Made by a program: the position numbers and the translations under genes. DNA of 64,000 nucleotides. Source: Microbacterium terregens (lineage in GTDB: Bacteria; Pseudomonadota; Alphaproteobacteria; Sphingomonadales; Sphingomonadaceae). The stretch lies in assembly GCF_027922045.1 (NCBI RefSeq), contig NZ_BSEX01000004.1, positions 354,410 to 418,409 on the forward strand, read 5' to 3'. This document shows, in pieces, positions 35,506 to 42,537 of this stretch; within the stretch, counting starts at the first letter, position 1, and the number at the start of each line of letters is the position of its first letter. The notes beneath the pieces were generated by a model. It saw nothing but the letters and a program-made list of their open reading frames with translations, was not told the DNA's origin and ran no database searches.

Positions 35506-36095
35506 TCCGCCTCGGCCTCACCGGCTCGATCGGCATGGGCAAGTCGACCGTGGCGGCGATGTTTGCCGAGGCCGGTATTCCCGTGTTCGACGCCGATGCC
35601 GCCGTGCACCGGCTGCAGGGGCCGGCCGGGCGGCTGGTCGCGGCCATCGAGTCAGCGTTCCCCGACACGACCGGAGCGGAAGGCGTCGACCGCACGGCCC
35701 TGGGGGAAGCGGTCCTGGCTGACCCCGGGGCGCTCCGCCGGCTGGAGGCGATCGTCCACCCCGCGGTCGCCGATGAACGGGCCGCCTTTGTCCGCGATCA
35801 TGGATCGGCGCCCATCCTGCTGTTCGATGTTCCCCTGCTCTACGAGACCGGGGGCGAAGCCTATGTCGACAAGGTGGCGGTGGTGAGCGCGAGCGCCGAG
35901 GTGCAGCGGCAGCGGGTGTTGGCGCGCCCCGGCATGACGCCCGCGCGACTGGAGGCGATCCTCGCGCGCCAACTGCCTGATGCCGAGAAGCGCGCCCGCG
36001 CCGATTTCGTCATCCCGACGGATGTTCCGCTCGCCGAGACCCGGGCTGCGGTTCACCGCGTGATCGCTTGCCTGTCCGGTTCGTACGAGGAATAG
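35502..36095 (+). CDS. coaE: Dephospho-CoA kinase CoaE
   Basis: CoaE phosphorylates dephospho-CoA in the last step of CoA synthesis. The 197-residue P-loop kinase has GLTGSIGMGKSTVAAMF, FDADAAVHRL, the HPAVADER region and DVPLLYETG. It overlaps aroE by 4 bp and is followed 7 bp later by dnaQ, the usual alphaproteobacterial order. Confidence 0.95.
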   Translation: MIRLGLTGSIGMGKSTVAAMFAEAGIPVFDADAAVHRLQGPAGRLVAAIESAFPDTTGAEGVDRTALGEAVLADPGALRRLEAIVHPAVADERAAFVRDHGSAPILLFDVPLLYETGGEAYVDKVAVVSASAEVQRQRVLARPGMTPARLEAILARQLPDAEKRARADFVIPTDVPLAETRAAVHRVIACLSGSYEE

Positions 36096-36102
36096 CGGTC
36101 GG

Positions 36103-36789
36103 ATGCGCGAGATCGTCTTCGATACCGAAACCACGGGCCTCAGCTTCTCAGGCGGCGATCGGCTGGTCGAGATCGGCTGTGTCGAGCTGTTCAACCGGGT
36201 CGAGACCGGCCGGGTGTTCCACGCCTATTTCAACCCCGGTCGCCCCATGCCTGCCGAGGCGCAGGCGGTGCACGGCCTCTCCGACGCCTTTCTTGCGGAC
36301 AAGCCGGCGTTTCACGCGGGCGTGGACGCGCTGCTCGAGTTCCTGGGCGACAGCCCGCTGATCGCGCACAACGCCTCGTTCGATTTCGGCTTCCTCAATG
36401 GGGAACTCGGCCTCTGCAAACGCTCGGCGATCCTGATGGACCGCATGGTCGATACGCTGCTGATCGCGCGCAGCCGCCATCCCGGCGCCAAGCATACGCT
36501 CGACGCCCTGTGCGTCCGCTTCGGGATCGATCGCAGCCGCCGGGTGCTGCACGGCGCGCTTCTGGACGCCCAGCTTCTGGCGCAGGTCTATGTCGAGCTG
36601 ATGGGAGGGCGCCAGATCGGGCTCGGGCTCGCTTCGGCCGCGCCGCAGGTGGAGGAAACCATCGTCGTTGCAGCGCCGAAGGTGCGTCCGCCACGGGTTT
36701 TCGCGGCGAGCGATGCGGAACTGGCGGCTCATGCAGCGTTTCTAGAGACGGTCAAACAGCCGTTGTGGCTTGCCGGGGCGGCTGGTTGA
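36103..36789 (+). CDS. dnaQ: DNA polymerase III epsilon subunit (proofreading exonuclease) DnaQ
   Basis: The 228-residue DEDDh exonuclease has Exo I (FDTETTGL), Exo II (IAHNASFDFGFLN) and Exo III (HGALLDAQLL) with His and Asp. A C-terminal tail (FLETVKQPLWL) fits binding to the polymerase alpha subunit. It gives 3'-5' proofreading in replication. It is the last gene of the ppsR operon and lies 3.0 kb right of the oriC gap. Confidence 0.95.
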   Translation: MREIVFDTETTGLSFSGGDRLVEIGCVELFNRVETGRVFHAYFNPGRPMPAEAQAVHGLSDAFLADKPAFHAGVDALLEFLGDSPLIAHNASFDFGFLNGELGLCKRSAILMDRMVDTLLIARSRHPGAKHTLDALCVRFGIDRSRRVLHGALLDAQLLAQVYVELMGGRQIGLGLASAAPQVEETIVVAAPKVRPPRVFAASDAELAAHAAFLETVKQPLWLAGAAG

Positions 36790-36836
36790 CGGGTCTGGGC
36801 ACTGTGCCTAGGCCGGTTCAATAAGTGGAGAGAAGT

Positions 36837-37433
36837 ATGGACATCCGGGTTTCAGGGCACCAGGTCGACACGGGCGACGCGCTGAAGCAGCTGGTCCAGG
36901 AGCGCCTCCAGGGCATCGCCGACAAATATTTCGCGCGCGCGATCTCCGCGACGGCGACCTTCGGCAAGGGGCCCCACGACAACGGCTTCACCTGCGACAT
37001 CGTCGCGCACGTCACCCAGGGTCTGGTGCTCAAGGGGCATAACTCGGGTCAGGATGCGCAGGGTGCCTTCGTCGGCGCCGCCGACAAGATCGAAAAGCAG
37101 CTGCGCCGCTACAGCCGCCGTCTGAAGGACCGCAACGCGGTGGAGGCCACTGCCCTCGCCCAGGCGGGTGCCTATGACGACTTCGACAACGCCGGCTACA
37201 CTGTCTTCGGCGGCAACCAGGCCGAGGAAGAGGCAGAGGCCGACGCACCGCTGATCATCGCCGAGACGCGTGTCGACGTGCCGGATGCCAGCGTTTCGGA
37301 CGCGGTGATGATGCTCGACCTGCGCAACACCAACGCGCTGCTGTTCAAGAACAGCGGCACCGGCGCGTTCAACATGGTCTATCGGCGCCATGACGGCACG
37401 ATCGGCTGGGTCGAGCCCAACCGCGCGGCCTGA
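36837..37433 (+). CDS. hpf: Ribosome hibernation promoting factor, long form (HPF)
   Basis: The 198-residue protein has the YfiA/HPF N-domain (MDIRVSGHQVDTGDALKQLVQERLQGIADKYF region) and, after an acidic linker, the C-terminal dimerisation domain with MLDLRNTNALLFKNSGTGAFNMVYRRHDG. Long HPF alone forms 100S ribosome dimers in stationary phase. ATG 36837 (RBS GGAGAG) gives the family start. ptsN follows 26 bp downstream, the rpoN-neighbour pair without rpoN here. Confidence 0.94.
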   Translation: MDIRVSGHQVDTGDALKQLVQERLQGIADKYFARAISATATFGKGPHDNGFTCDIVAHVTQGLVLKGHNSGQDAQGAFVGAADKIEKQLRRYSRRLKDRNAVEATALAQAGAYDDFDNAGYTVFGGNQAEEEAEADAPLIIAETRVDVPDASVSDAVMMLDLRNTNALLFKNSGTGAFNMVYRRHDGTIGWVEPNRAA

Positions 37434-37459
37434 GGGCTGCCGGAGATTCCAGTCGCCTG

Positions 37460-37924
37460 ATGATCGACTTCAGTGATCTCTTGACGCCCGATCGCGTGCT
37501 GGCCGGCGTGCTAGCCGCGAACCGGAAGGCGTTGTTCCAGCAGTTGGGCACGGTCGCAGCGACCGTGCCCGGCGTGGACCCGCGCGCGGCGTGTGATCTT
37601 CTGACGCATCGCGAGCGACTGGGATCGACCGGGTTCGGCAACGGTACTGCGACCCCCCATGCCCGCATCCAGGGTCTTGGCTCGGTAGTGGGCGTGTTCG
37701 TGCGGACGGCCAGGCCGATCGACTTCGCGGCCGTCGACGACCTGCCTGTCGACCTCGTCTTCGCGCTGTTCTCGCCCAGCGAAGGTGCCGAGCATCTGAA
37801 GGCGCTGGCGCGCGTGTCGCGGGCGCTGCGGGACGCCGACTTCCGCGCGAAGCTGCGCGGCGCCGGCTCCTCCGACGCGCTGTACGCGCTGCTGACGGGA
37901 GTGGAGGCGCGTGACGCCGCCTGA
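37460..37924 (+). CDS. ptsN: Nitrogen-PTS EIIA component PtsN
   Basis: The 154-residue EIIA-Ntr domain accepts phosphate from NPr on the active histidine in GNGTATPHARIQG. The protein also shows the LTHRERLGSTGFGNG and DLVFALFSPSEGAEHLKALARVSRALRD blocks. It is a regulatory, non-transporting phosphotransferase linking nitrogen and carbon state to potassium and stress physiology. Its 3' end overlaps the thioesterase start by 14 bp. Confidence 0.94.
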   Translation: MIDFSDLLTPDRVLAGVLAANRKALFQQLGTVAATVPGVDPRAACDLLTHRERLGSTGFGNGTATPHARIQGLGSVVGVFVRTARPIDFAAVDDLPVDLVFALFSPSEGAEHLKALARVSRALRDADFRAKLRGAGSSDALYALLTGVEARDAA

Positions 37925-38372
37925 TCCGACCGGTGCGGAAGCCCATTTTCGTGCGCTTGAGTCGCTTTACGCGGCCGCGCCGATCAACCGGCTGTTCGAA
38001 TCCCGCCTAGAGATTCCGGAGAGCGGCCTGGCTCGCATCCATTTCGAGATTCAGGAAACCCATTATCACGCCGCCGGCGCCGCGCACGGCACGAGCTATT
38101 TCAAGATGCTCGACGATGCGGCCTTCTATGCTGCGAACAGCCTGGTCACCGATCGCTTCCTGCTCACGACCGCGTTCAACCTGCTGCTCACCCGTCCCCT
38201 GCGCGCGGGGCCGGTAGTGGCCGAGGGACGCTGGATCAGCGGCCAGCGTCGCGTGTTCGTTGCCGATGCCCGGCTGATCGGCCCTGATGGCGAGGAGGCG
38301 GCGCGGGGTACGGGCACCTTCATGCGCTCGCAGATCCCGCTCGCGGGCCTGCCGGGCTATCGGGCCGCGTGA
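37911..38372 (+). CDS. PaaI-like hotdog-fold thioesterase
   Basis: The 153-residue protein has the hotdog pattern with HYHAAGAAHGTSYFKMLDDAAFYAANS (HGG/HG-type catalytic region), TTAFNLLLTRPLRAGPVVAEGRW and a final beta strand ending in GTGTFM. The acyl-CoA substrate is unknown. GTG 37911 overlaps ptsN by 14 bp and the stop overlaps the DUF1491 start by 4 bp. Confidence 0.85.
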   Translation: MTPPDPTGAEAHFRALESLYAAAPINRLFESRLEIPESGLARIHFEIQETHYHAAGAAHGTSYFKMLDDAAFYAANSLVTDRFLLTTAFNLLLTRPLRAGPVVAEGRWISGQRRVFVADARLIGPDGEEAARGTGTFMRSQIPLAGLPGYRAA

Positions 38373-38707
38373 GCGACCGTCTTCCGACCGCCCTTGCGGT
38401 CAACGCCCTGGTGCGGCTGGTCGACCAGGCGGGGGGAAGCGCGATGGTGCTGGCACGCGGCGACCGCGACTCGGGAATCGTGCTGCTTCTGGTCGAGCAG
38501 CGCGGCAGCCCCTCGCGACTGTTCGAGCGCGGCTACGGCCCCGGCGGCCGTCGTGCGATCGTCCAGGTGGGCCCCCAGGACGGAGATCCAGGGGCGGTGA
38601 TCGACTATTGGCAACGGCGTCGGCGCAGCGATCCTGACCTCTGGGTCGTCGAGGTGAATGTCGCAGATGCACAACGTCTCGCCGCTGAGACGATCTTCGC
38701 TGATTGA
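38369..38707 (+). CDS. DUF1491-family protein
   Basis: The 112-residue protein has LPTALAVNALVRLVDQAGGSAMVLARGDRDSGIVLLLVEQRG and the tail DYWQRRRRSDPDLWVVEVNVADAQRLAAETIF. This is the DUF1491 pattern found in alphaproteobacteria. I know of no function. GTG 38369 overlaps the thioesterase stop, making it the last gene of the hpf-ptsN group. Confidence 0.9.
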   Translation: MSDRLPTALAVNALVRLVDQAGGSAMVLARGDRDSGIVLLLVEQRGSPSRLFERGYGPGGRRAIVQVGPQDGDPGAVIDYWQRRRRSDPDLWVVEVNVADAQRLAAETIFAD

Positions 38708-38809
38708 CTCGATCTCCTGCCGCGGCGATGGGAGTTCCACTGTTTCGTGGCGTTGTGCCGCGCCGGGGTGCGATACCGGTCGGTGACGCAGTCGGGGGGA
38801 AAGCCCGGG

Positions 38810-38827
38810 CGATCGGCATGCCGATCG
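38810..38827. promoter_or_regulatory. Perfect 18-bp palindrome upstream of the cell-wall hydrolase
   Basis: CGATCGGCATGCCGATCG is exactly self-complementary and lies 32 bp upstream of the sleB-like start in a 152-bp gap. It could be an operator for a dimeric regulator or a short hairpin in the leader. The rest of the gap shows no gene. Confidence 0.4.
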
Positions 38828-38859
38828 GTCGCGCACCAACCGCATAGCAATGATGATCC

Positions 38860-39558
38860 ATGTCGTCCAAGAAGCGGACCGCGTGCACCGCGGCCCTCTA
38901 TCTCTGTGTCGCGCTGCTGGGCGCGATCACCACTCCGGGTTTCGCGTTCGAAGCAGAACGTGCATCCGTCGAGACTGTTAACGTGGAGAGCGCGGCAAAG
39001 GTTCCCGCAGCCCCCGTTACCCAGCTGGCCACCGTCGCAACGACGGTCGCCCCCGCCGCTTCCCCGCTGAAGCCGCAGACCGTTACCTTCGCTGCCTCCA
39101 CCCCGATCGTTCAGGCGGTGGGTACGGCCAGCGTCACCGCCACCTTTGGCTCGCTTGCTGCGGCGGTTGCCGCGCAGCCGTCGAATGTAGGCGAAGACGA
39201 GCAGATCAACTGCCTCGCCACCGGCATTTATTATGAGGCGAAGGGTGAGCCGCTTTCCGGCCAGCTCGCCGTTGCCGAAGTCATCCTGAACCGCACCCAG
39301 TCGGGTCGCTTCCCGGACACTGCGTGCGGCGTGCTGAAGCAGCCGGGCCAGTTCTCGTTCGTGCGCGGCGGCAAGCTGCCCGAGCCGAACGCGGGCAGCA
39401 GCGCGTGGCGCACTGCGGTTGCCGTGGCGCATGTCGCAAAGCGCGCGCTCTGGGACAGCCCTGCTGACGGCGCGCTGTTCTTCCACGCCCGTCGCCTTGC
39501 GCCGCGCTGGGGCAAGGCCCGCGTGGCCTCTGTCGGCAATCACGTCTTCTACCGCTGA
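38860..39558 (+). CDS. SleB-type cell-wall hydrolase (Hydrolase_2)
   Basis: The 232-residue exported protein has a signal peptide (ALYLCVALLGAITTPGFAFEA), a Val/Ala/Thr-rich spacer and a C-terminal lytic-transglycosylase-like Hydrolase_2 domain. That domain has NCLATGIYYEAKGEPLSGQLAVAEVILNR (catalytic Glu in YYEAKGE), CGVLKQPGQFSFV and ALFFHARRLAPRWGK. It likely trims peptidoglycan. SleB is a spore cortex enzyme in Bacillus; here it must act in vegetative growth. Confidence 0.9.
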   Translation: MSSKKRTACTAALYLCVALLGAITTPGFAFEAERASVETVNVESAAKVPAAPVTQLATVATTVAPAASPLKPQTVTFAASTPIVQAVGTASVTATFGSLAAAVAAQPSNVGEDEQINCLATGIYYEAKGEPLSGQLAVAEVILNRTQSGRFPDTACGVLKQPGQFSFVRGGKLPEPNAGSSAWRTAVAVAHVAKRALWDSPADGALFFHARRLAPRWGKARVASVGNHVFYR

Positions 39559-39583
39559 TCGTCCCGGCGCGGGGCTTTCCCGC

Positions 39584-39598
39584 GTTCGTGAATTGTTC
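39584..39598 (+). promoter_or_regulatory. LexA (SOS) box upstream of mmcB
   Basis: GTTC-GTGAATT-GTTC matches the alphaproteobacterial LexA consensus GTTC-N7-GTTC exactly. It lies 13 bp before the chosen mmcB ATG, a position suited to repression. A second copy follows at 39616. Confidence 0.75.
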
Positions 39599-39611
39599 TA
39601 ACAAGCGCGAC

Positions 39612-40118
39612 ATGGGTTCCGTGCTTGTTCCGAACGCCGCGTCTGCGTTGCCCACGGTCGATGCCGGTCCGCTGATGGCGGCGGATGTCGCCCGTGGGGT
39701 GACCCGCCTGCTGCTGCGGCACGACTGCACCGCCATGGCGGAAGTGCCGCTGGACGGTGGACGCCGCGCCGACCTGATGGCGCTCGATGCGCGCGGCCGC
39801 ATCGTCATCGTCGAGATCAAGGTGTCGCGCAGCGATCTGCTCGGGGATGGCAAGTGGACCGACTACCTCAGCCACTGCGACCGCTATTTCTGGGCGGTGC
39901 CGGCCGGATTCGACACCACGATCCTCGAAACCGAGGCGTTCCTGCCCGAACGTTGCGGCATCTTGGTCGCGGATCGCTACGATGCCGCGGTGTTGCGGGA
40001 GGCGACGACGGTGCCGCTGGCAGCGGCCACCCGCAAGCGCTGCACCCTCGCCTTCGCGCGCCGCGCTGCGCGTCGGCTGATCGGCGTCACCGATCCTGAT
40101 GCGGTGCAGGGCTGGTAG
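39612..40118 (+). CDS. mmcB: MmcB-family DNA repair protein (DUF1052)
   Basis: The 168-residue protein has LDGGRRADLMALDARGRIVIVEIKVSRSDLLGDGKWTDYLSHCDRYFW, a D-X-(E-X-K) arrangement of PD-(D/E)XK nucleases, and ERCGILVADRYDAAVLRE. Caulobacter MmcB is a LexA-controlled mitomycin-resistance protein. Two LexA-type boxes here support SOS control. ATG 39612 is chosen; GTG 39588 lies inside the first box. ATG 39675 would put both boxes upstream and is also possible. Confidence 0.9.
   Translation: MGSVLVPNAASALPTVDAGPLMAADVARGVTRLLLRHDCTAMAEVPLDGGRRADLMALDARGRIVIVEIKVSRSDLLGDGKWTDYLSHCDRYFWAVPAGFDTTILETEAFLPERCGILVADRYDAAVLREATTVPLAAATRKRCTLAFARRAARRLIGVTDPDAVQGW
39616..39630 (+). promoter_or_regulatory. 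Second LexA-type box overlapping the mmcB start region
   Basis: GTTC-CGTGCTT-GTTC again fits GTTC-N7-GTTC and begins 17 bp after the first box ends. It covers codons 2-7 if translation starts at ATG 39612. Two tandem boxes would give tighter repression, or else suggest the true start is downstream (ATG 39675). Confidence 0.55.
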
Positions 40119-40141
40119 CCAGCCGCTCGCGTTTCCCGCGC

Positions 40142-40759
40142 CTAGAGGCGCGGACCGGCAACGACGGGCTTCTTGGCCTTGGGCGCTTCGTCCATCAGCT
40201 TGAGCAGCGCAGGGGTGCGGGTGTCGCGCCGGGCATAGTCCCGCGCCGACATGCCGGCCATGACGTCCGCCTGATCCGGGTTGGCCCCGCCTTCGATCAG
40301 CGTACGCACCAGATCGATGCGGCGCAGCTGCACCGCGCGGATCAGCGGAGTCTCGCCCCGCGAGTTCGCAAGGTTCAGATTGGCCTTGTAGCGGATCAGC
40401 GTATCCAGTCCGTCGGTAAAGCCTTTCTCGACCGCCAGCATCGCCGGTGTGTTGCCGTCGGCATCCTGGATGTTCGGGTCCGCACCCTTTGAAAGCAGGA
40501 AGCGGAGATACACGCTGTCGCTACGGCTCGCCACGATGTGCAACGCGGCGTCGCCGGTGGTCCGGTCCTTGCTGTTGATCAGCAGCTGGCCAGGCTGGTT
40601 CAGGAAGTTGGTGACCTTGTCCCCGTCTCCCTTTCGCACCGCTTCGAGGAACTCGTAGCTTTGCGAGCGCTGCTGGGCGGAGGCGATGGAGGGAGACGCC
40701 ACGAGGGCGGCGGCGAGACACAGGTTCAAGACGCGGGACATAGGGCGAAATTTACTCAT
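40142..40759 (-). CDS. Exported ankyrin-repeat protein
   Basis: The 205-residue protein has a signal peptide (RVLNLCLAAALVASPSIASAQQ) and about four ankyrin repeats (GDAALHIVASRSDSVYLRFLLSKGADPN; GNTPAMLAVEKGFTDGLDTLIRYKANLN; GETPLIRAVQLRRIDLVRTLIEGGANPD; SARDYARR). It should be periplasmic and bind a protein partner. The partner is unknown. ATG 40759 or 40741 could be the start. It is divergent from the SCO gene. Confidence 0.88.
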   Translation of the reverse strand: MSKFRPMSRVLNLCLAAALVASPSIASAQQRSQSYEFLEAVRKGDGDKVTNFLNQPGQLLINSKDRTTGDAALHIVASRSDSVYLRFLLSKGADPNIQDADGNTPAMLAVEKGFTDGLDTLIRYKANLNLANSRGETPLIRAVQLRRIDLVRTLIEGGANPDQADVMAGMSARDYARRDTRTPALLKLMDEAPKAKKPVVAGPRL

Positions 40760-40796
40760 CCGCTGGGGCTGCTTGCAAGCGCGAGCCTATCAGATC

Positions 40797-41417
40797 ATGG
40801 CTGATCGCACCATGGATCGCTTCGCTCGCCTCGCCACCGCCCCGATGCTGTCGCTCGCGCTGCTTCTCGCCGGGTGCGGGGGGGCGACGAACGGCCCCTC
40901 TCAGGAGCCGCCGCTTGCCGGCGCGCGCATCGGCGGCGCGTTTGCGCTCACCGACGGGGCAGGCAAGACGGTTCGCGATACCGACTTCGCTGGCCAGTAC
41001 CGCATCGTCTACTTCGGCTACACCTTCTGTCCGGACGTGTGCCCGGTCGATCTCCAGAAGATCGCCGCCGGGCTCAAGGCGTTCGAAGGTGCGCATCCCG
41101 AGCTGGGTGCCAAGGTCGTGCCGATCTTCGTCACCGTCGATCCGGAGCGGGATACGCCCGAGGTCGTGGGACGCTATGTCGCCGCCTTCCATCCGCGGAT
41201 GGTCGGCCTCACGGGCACGCCAGAAGCGATCGCGCAGGTTGCGCGTGCCTATGCGGTCCCGTTCGCCAAGCGACAGGATGCGGGCTCGACCGAGTATCTG
41301 ATGGATCATGGGACGCAGGCGTATCTGATGGGGCCGGACGGCAAGCCGATCGCGCTGCTGCCCACCGATCAGAGCCCGCAGGCGATCGCCCGCGAACTTG
41401 AACGGTGGGTACGATGA
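40797..41417 (+). CDS. SCO1/SenC-family copper chaperone lipoprotein
   Basis: The 206-residue thioredoxin-fold protein has a lipobox signal (SLALLLAGC), the copper-binding CPDVCP motif in FGYTFCPDVCPVDLQK and the third ligand His in EYLMDHGTQAYL. SCO proteins deliver copper to the CuA site of cytochrome oxidase or act as thiol-disulfide reductants. ATG 40797 is chosen; ATG 40812 is also possible. The stop overlaps the YcgN-like start. Confidence 0.9.
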   Translation: MADRTMDRFARLATAPMLSLALLLAGCGGATNGPSQEPPLAGARIGGAFALTDGAGKTVRDTDFAGQYRIVYFGYTFCPDVCPVDLQKIAAGLKAFEGAHPELGAKVVPIFVTVDPERDTPEVVGRYVAAFHPRMVGLTGTPEAIAQVARAYAVPFAKRQDAGSTEYLMDHGTQAYLMGPDGKPIALLPTDQSPQAIARELERWVR

Positions 41418-41848
41418 GCGACCGTTTCTGGGAGGATACCCCCCTCTCCAAGCTCGACCGCGCGCAGTGGGAGGCACTGTGCGACGGCTGCGGCAAATGC
41501 TGTGTGCACAAGCTGGAGGACGAGGATACGGGTGAGCTGATGGCGACCAACGTCGCCTGCCGCCTGCTCGATCGCCGGTCGGGGCAGTGCAGCGATTATC
41601 GCCACCGCCACGCTTATGTCTCCGAGTGCGTGCGGCTCACTGCGCGATCGGTCCCGCACATCGAATGGCTTCCCTCGACCTGCGCCTACCGGCTGCGCGC
41701 CAACGACGAGCCGCTGCCCGGGTGGCACTATCTCGTCTGTGGAGACCGGGAGGCGGTGCATGCCGCTGGGGAGTCGACCCGCGGGTGGACCATCTCCGAG
41801 GACGACGCCGGCGACCTCGAGCACCACATGGTCGATCGCCCGCTGTGA
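41414..41848 (+). CDS. YcgN-family (UPF0260) cysteine-cluster protein
   Basis: The 144-residue protein starts FWEDTPLSKLDRAQWEALCDGCGKCC and has conserved cysteines in VACRLLD, GQCSDY, SECVRL, STCAYR and VCGD, the UPF0260 pattern (CxxCxxCC zinc- or iron-binding cluster). The function is unknown. ATG 41414 overlaps the SCO stop and its own stop overlaps the YgjP-like GTG, so the three genes form one operon. Confidence 0.93.
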   Translation: MSDRFWEDTPLSKLDRAQWEALCDGCGKCCVHKLEDEDTGELMATNVACRLLDRRSGQCSDYRHRHAYVSECVRLTARSVPHIEWLPSTCAYRLRANDEPLPGWHYLVCGDREAVHAAGESTRGWTISEDDAGDLEHHMVDRPL

Positions 41849-42537
41849 ACGAAGCTCCGGGTGCGCCGATCGAGGTGGTCCGGCACCCGAGGGCGCGCCG
41901 CGCGCGCCTGTCGGTGGATCCGGCGACGGGACGCGTGCGGCTCACCCTGCCCGCCCGCGCCGCGCTCCGCCCCGCGCTTGCCTGGGCGGAGAGCAAGCGA
42001 TCCTGGATCGACGCGCAACAGGCGCGCCTGCCGGAAGCGCGCCCCTTCATCCCGGGCGAGACCATTCCCTTCGGCGATACCGAGCTTCGAATCGTCTGGG
42101 AGGAGAAGGCCGGCCGCAGCCTTGTGCGTGAAGGCGATCTGCTTCGATGCGGAGGGCCGATCGAGCGGGTACCGGCGCGCGTGGAGCGCTGGCTACGAAG
42201 CGAGGCGCTGGCGTTGCTGTCCAAGGAGACGCAGCACTACGCCATGCGGGCGGGCGTGACCGTCACTCAGGTGGCGATCGGCGACCCGCGGGGTCGGTGG
42301 GGGAGCTGCACCGGATCCGGGGCGATCCGCTACAGTTGGCGGCTGATCCTGGCGCCTGCGTTCGTGCTGCGGGCGACCGTGGCGCATGAGGTCGCGCATA
42401 GGCTGCACATGGATCATAGCCCGGCCTTTCACGCCGCCGTGGCGCGGTTGCTGGAAGCCGATCCGGCACCGGCGCGCGCATGGCTCCGCGCGCACGGTGC
42501 GTCGCTTCACTGGTACGGGCGCGCGTCCGGGTCATAG
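41845..42537 (+). CDS. YgjP-like metallopeptidase (M48-related, DUF45)
   Basis: The 230-residue protein has the YgjP signatures RRARLSVDPATGRVRLTLPARA, GRWGSCTGSGAIRYSWRLILAPAFVLRATVAHEVAHRLHMDHSPAFH. The zinc motif HEVAH is complete and a third ligand lies in DHSPAF. The substrate is not known. Its 3' end overlaps the convergent PBP1a gene by 31 bp. Confidence 0.92.
   Translation: MNEAPGAPIEVVRHPRARRARLSVDPATGRVRLTLPARAALRPALAWAESKRSWIDAQQARLPEARPFIPGETIPFGDTELRIVWEEKAGRSLVREGDLLRCGGPIERVPARVERWLRSEALALLSKETQHYAMRAGVTVTQVAIGDPRGRWGSCTGSGAIRYSWRLILAPAFVLRATVAHEVAHRLHMDHSPAFHAAVARLLEADPAPARAWLRAHGASLHWYGRASGS

Noticed and set aside
39588..40118. GTG 39588 as the mmcB start
   Set aside because: It lies inside the first LexA box and has no RBS; ATG 39612 or 39675 is more credible.
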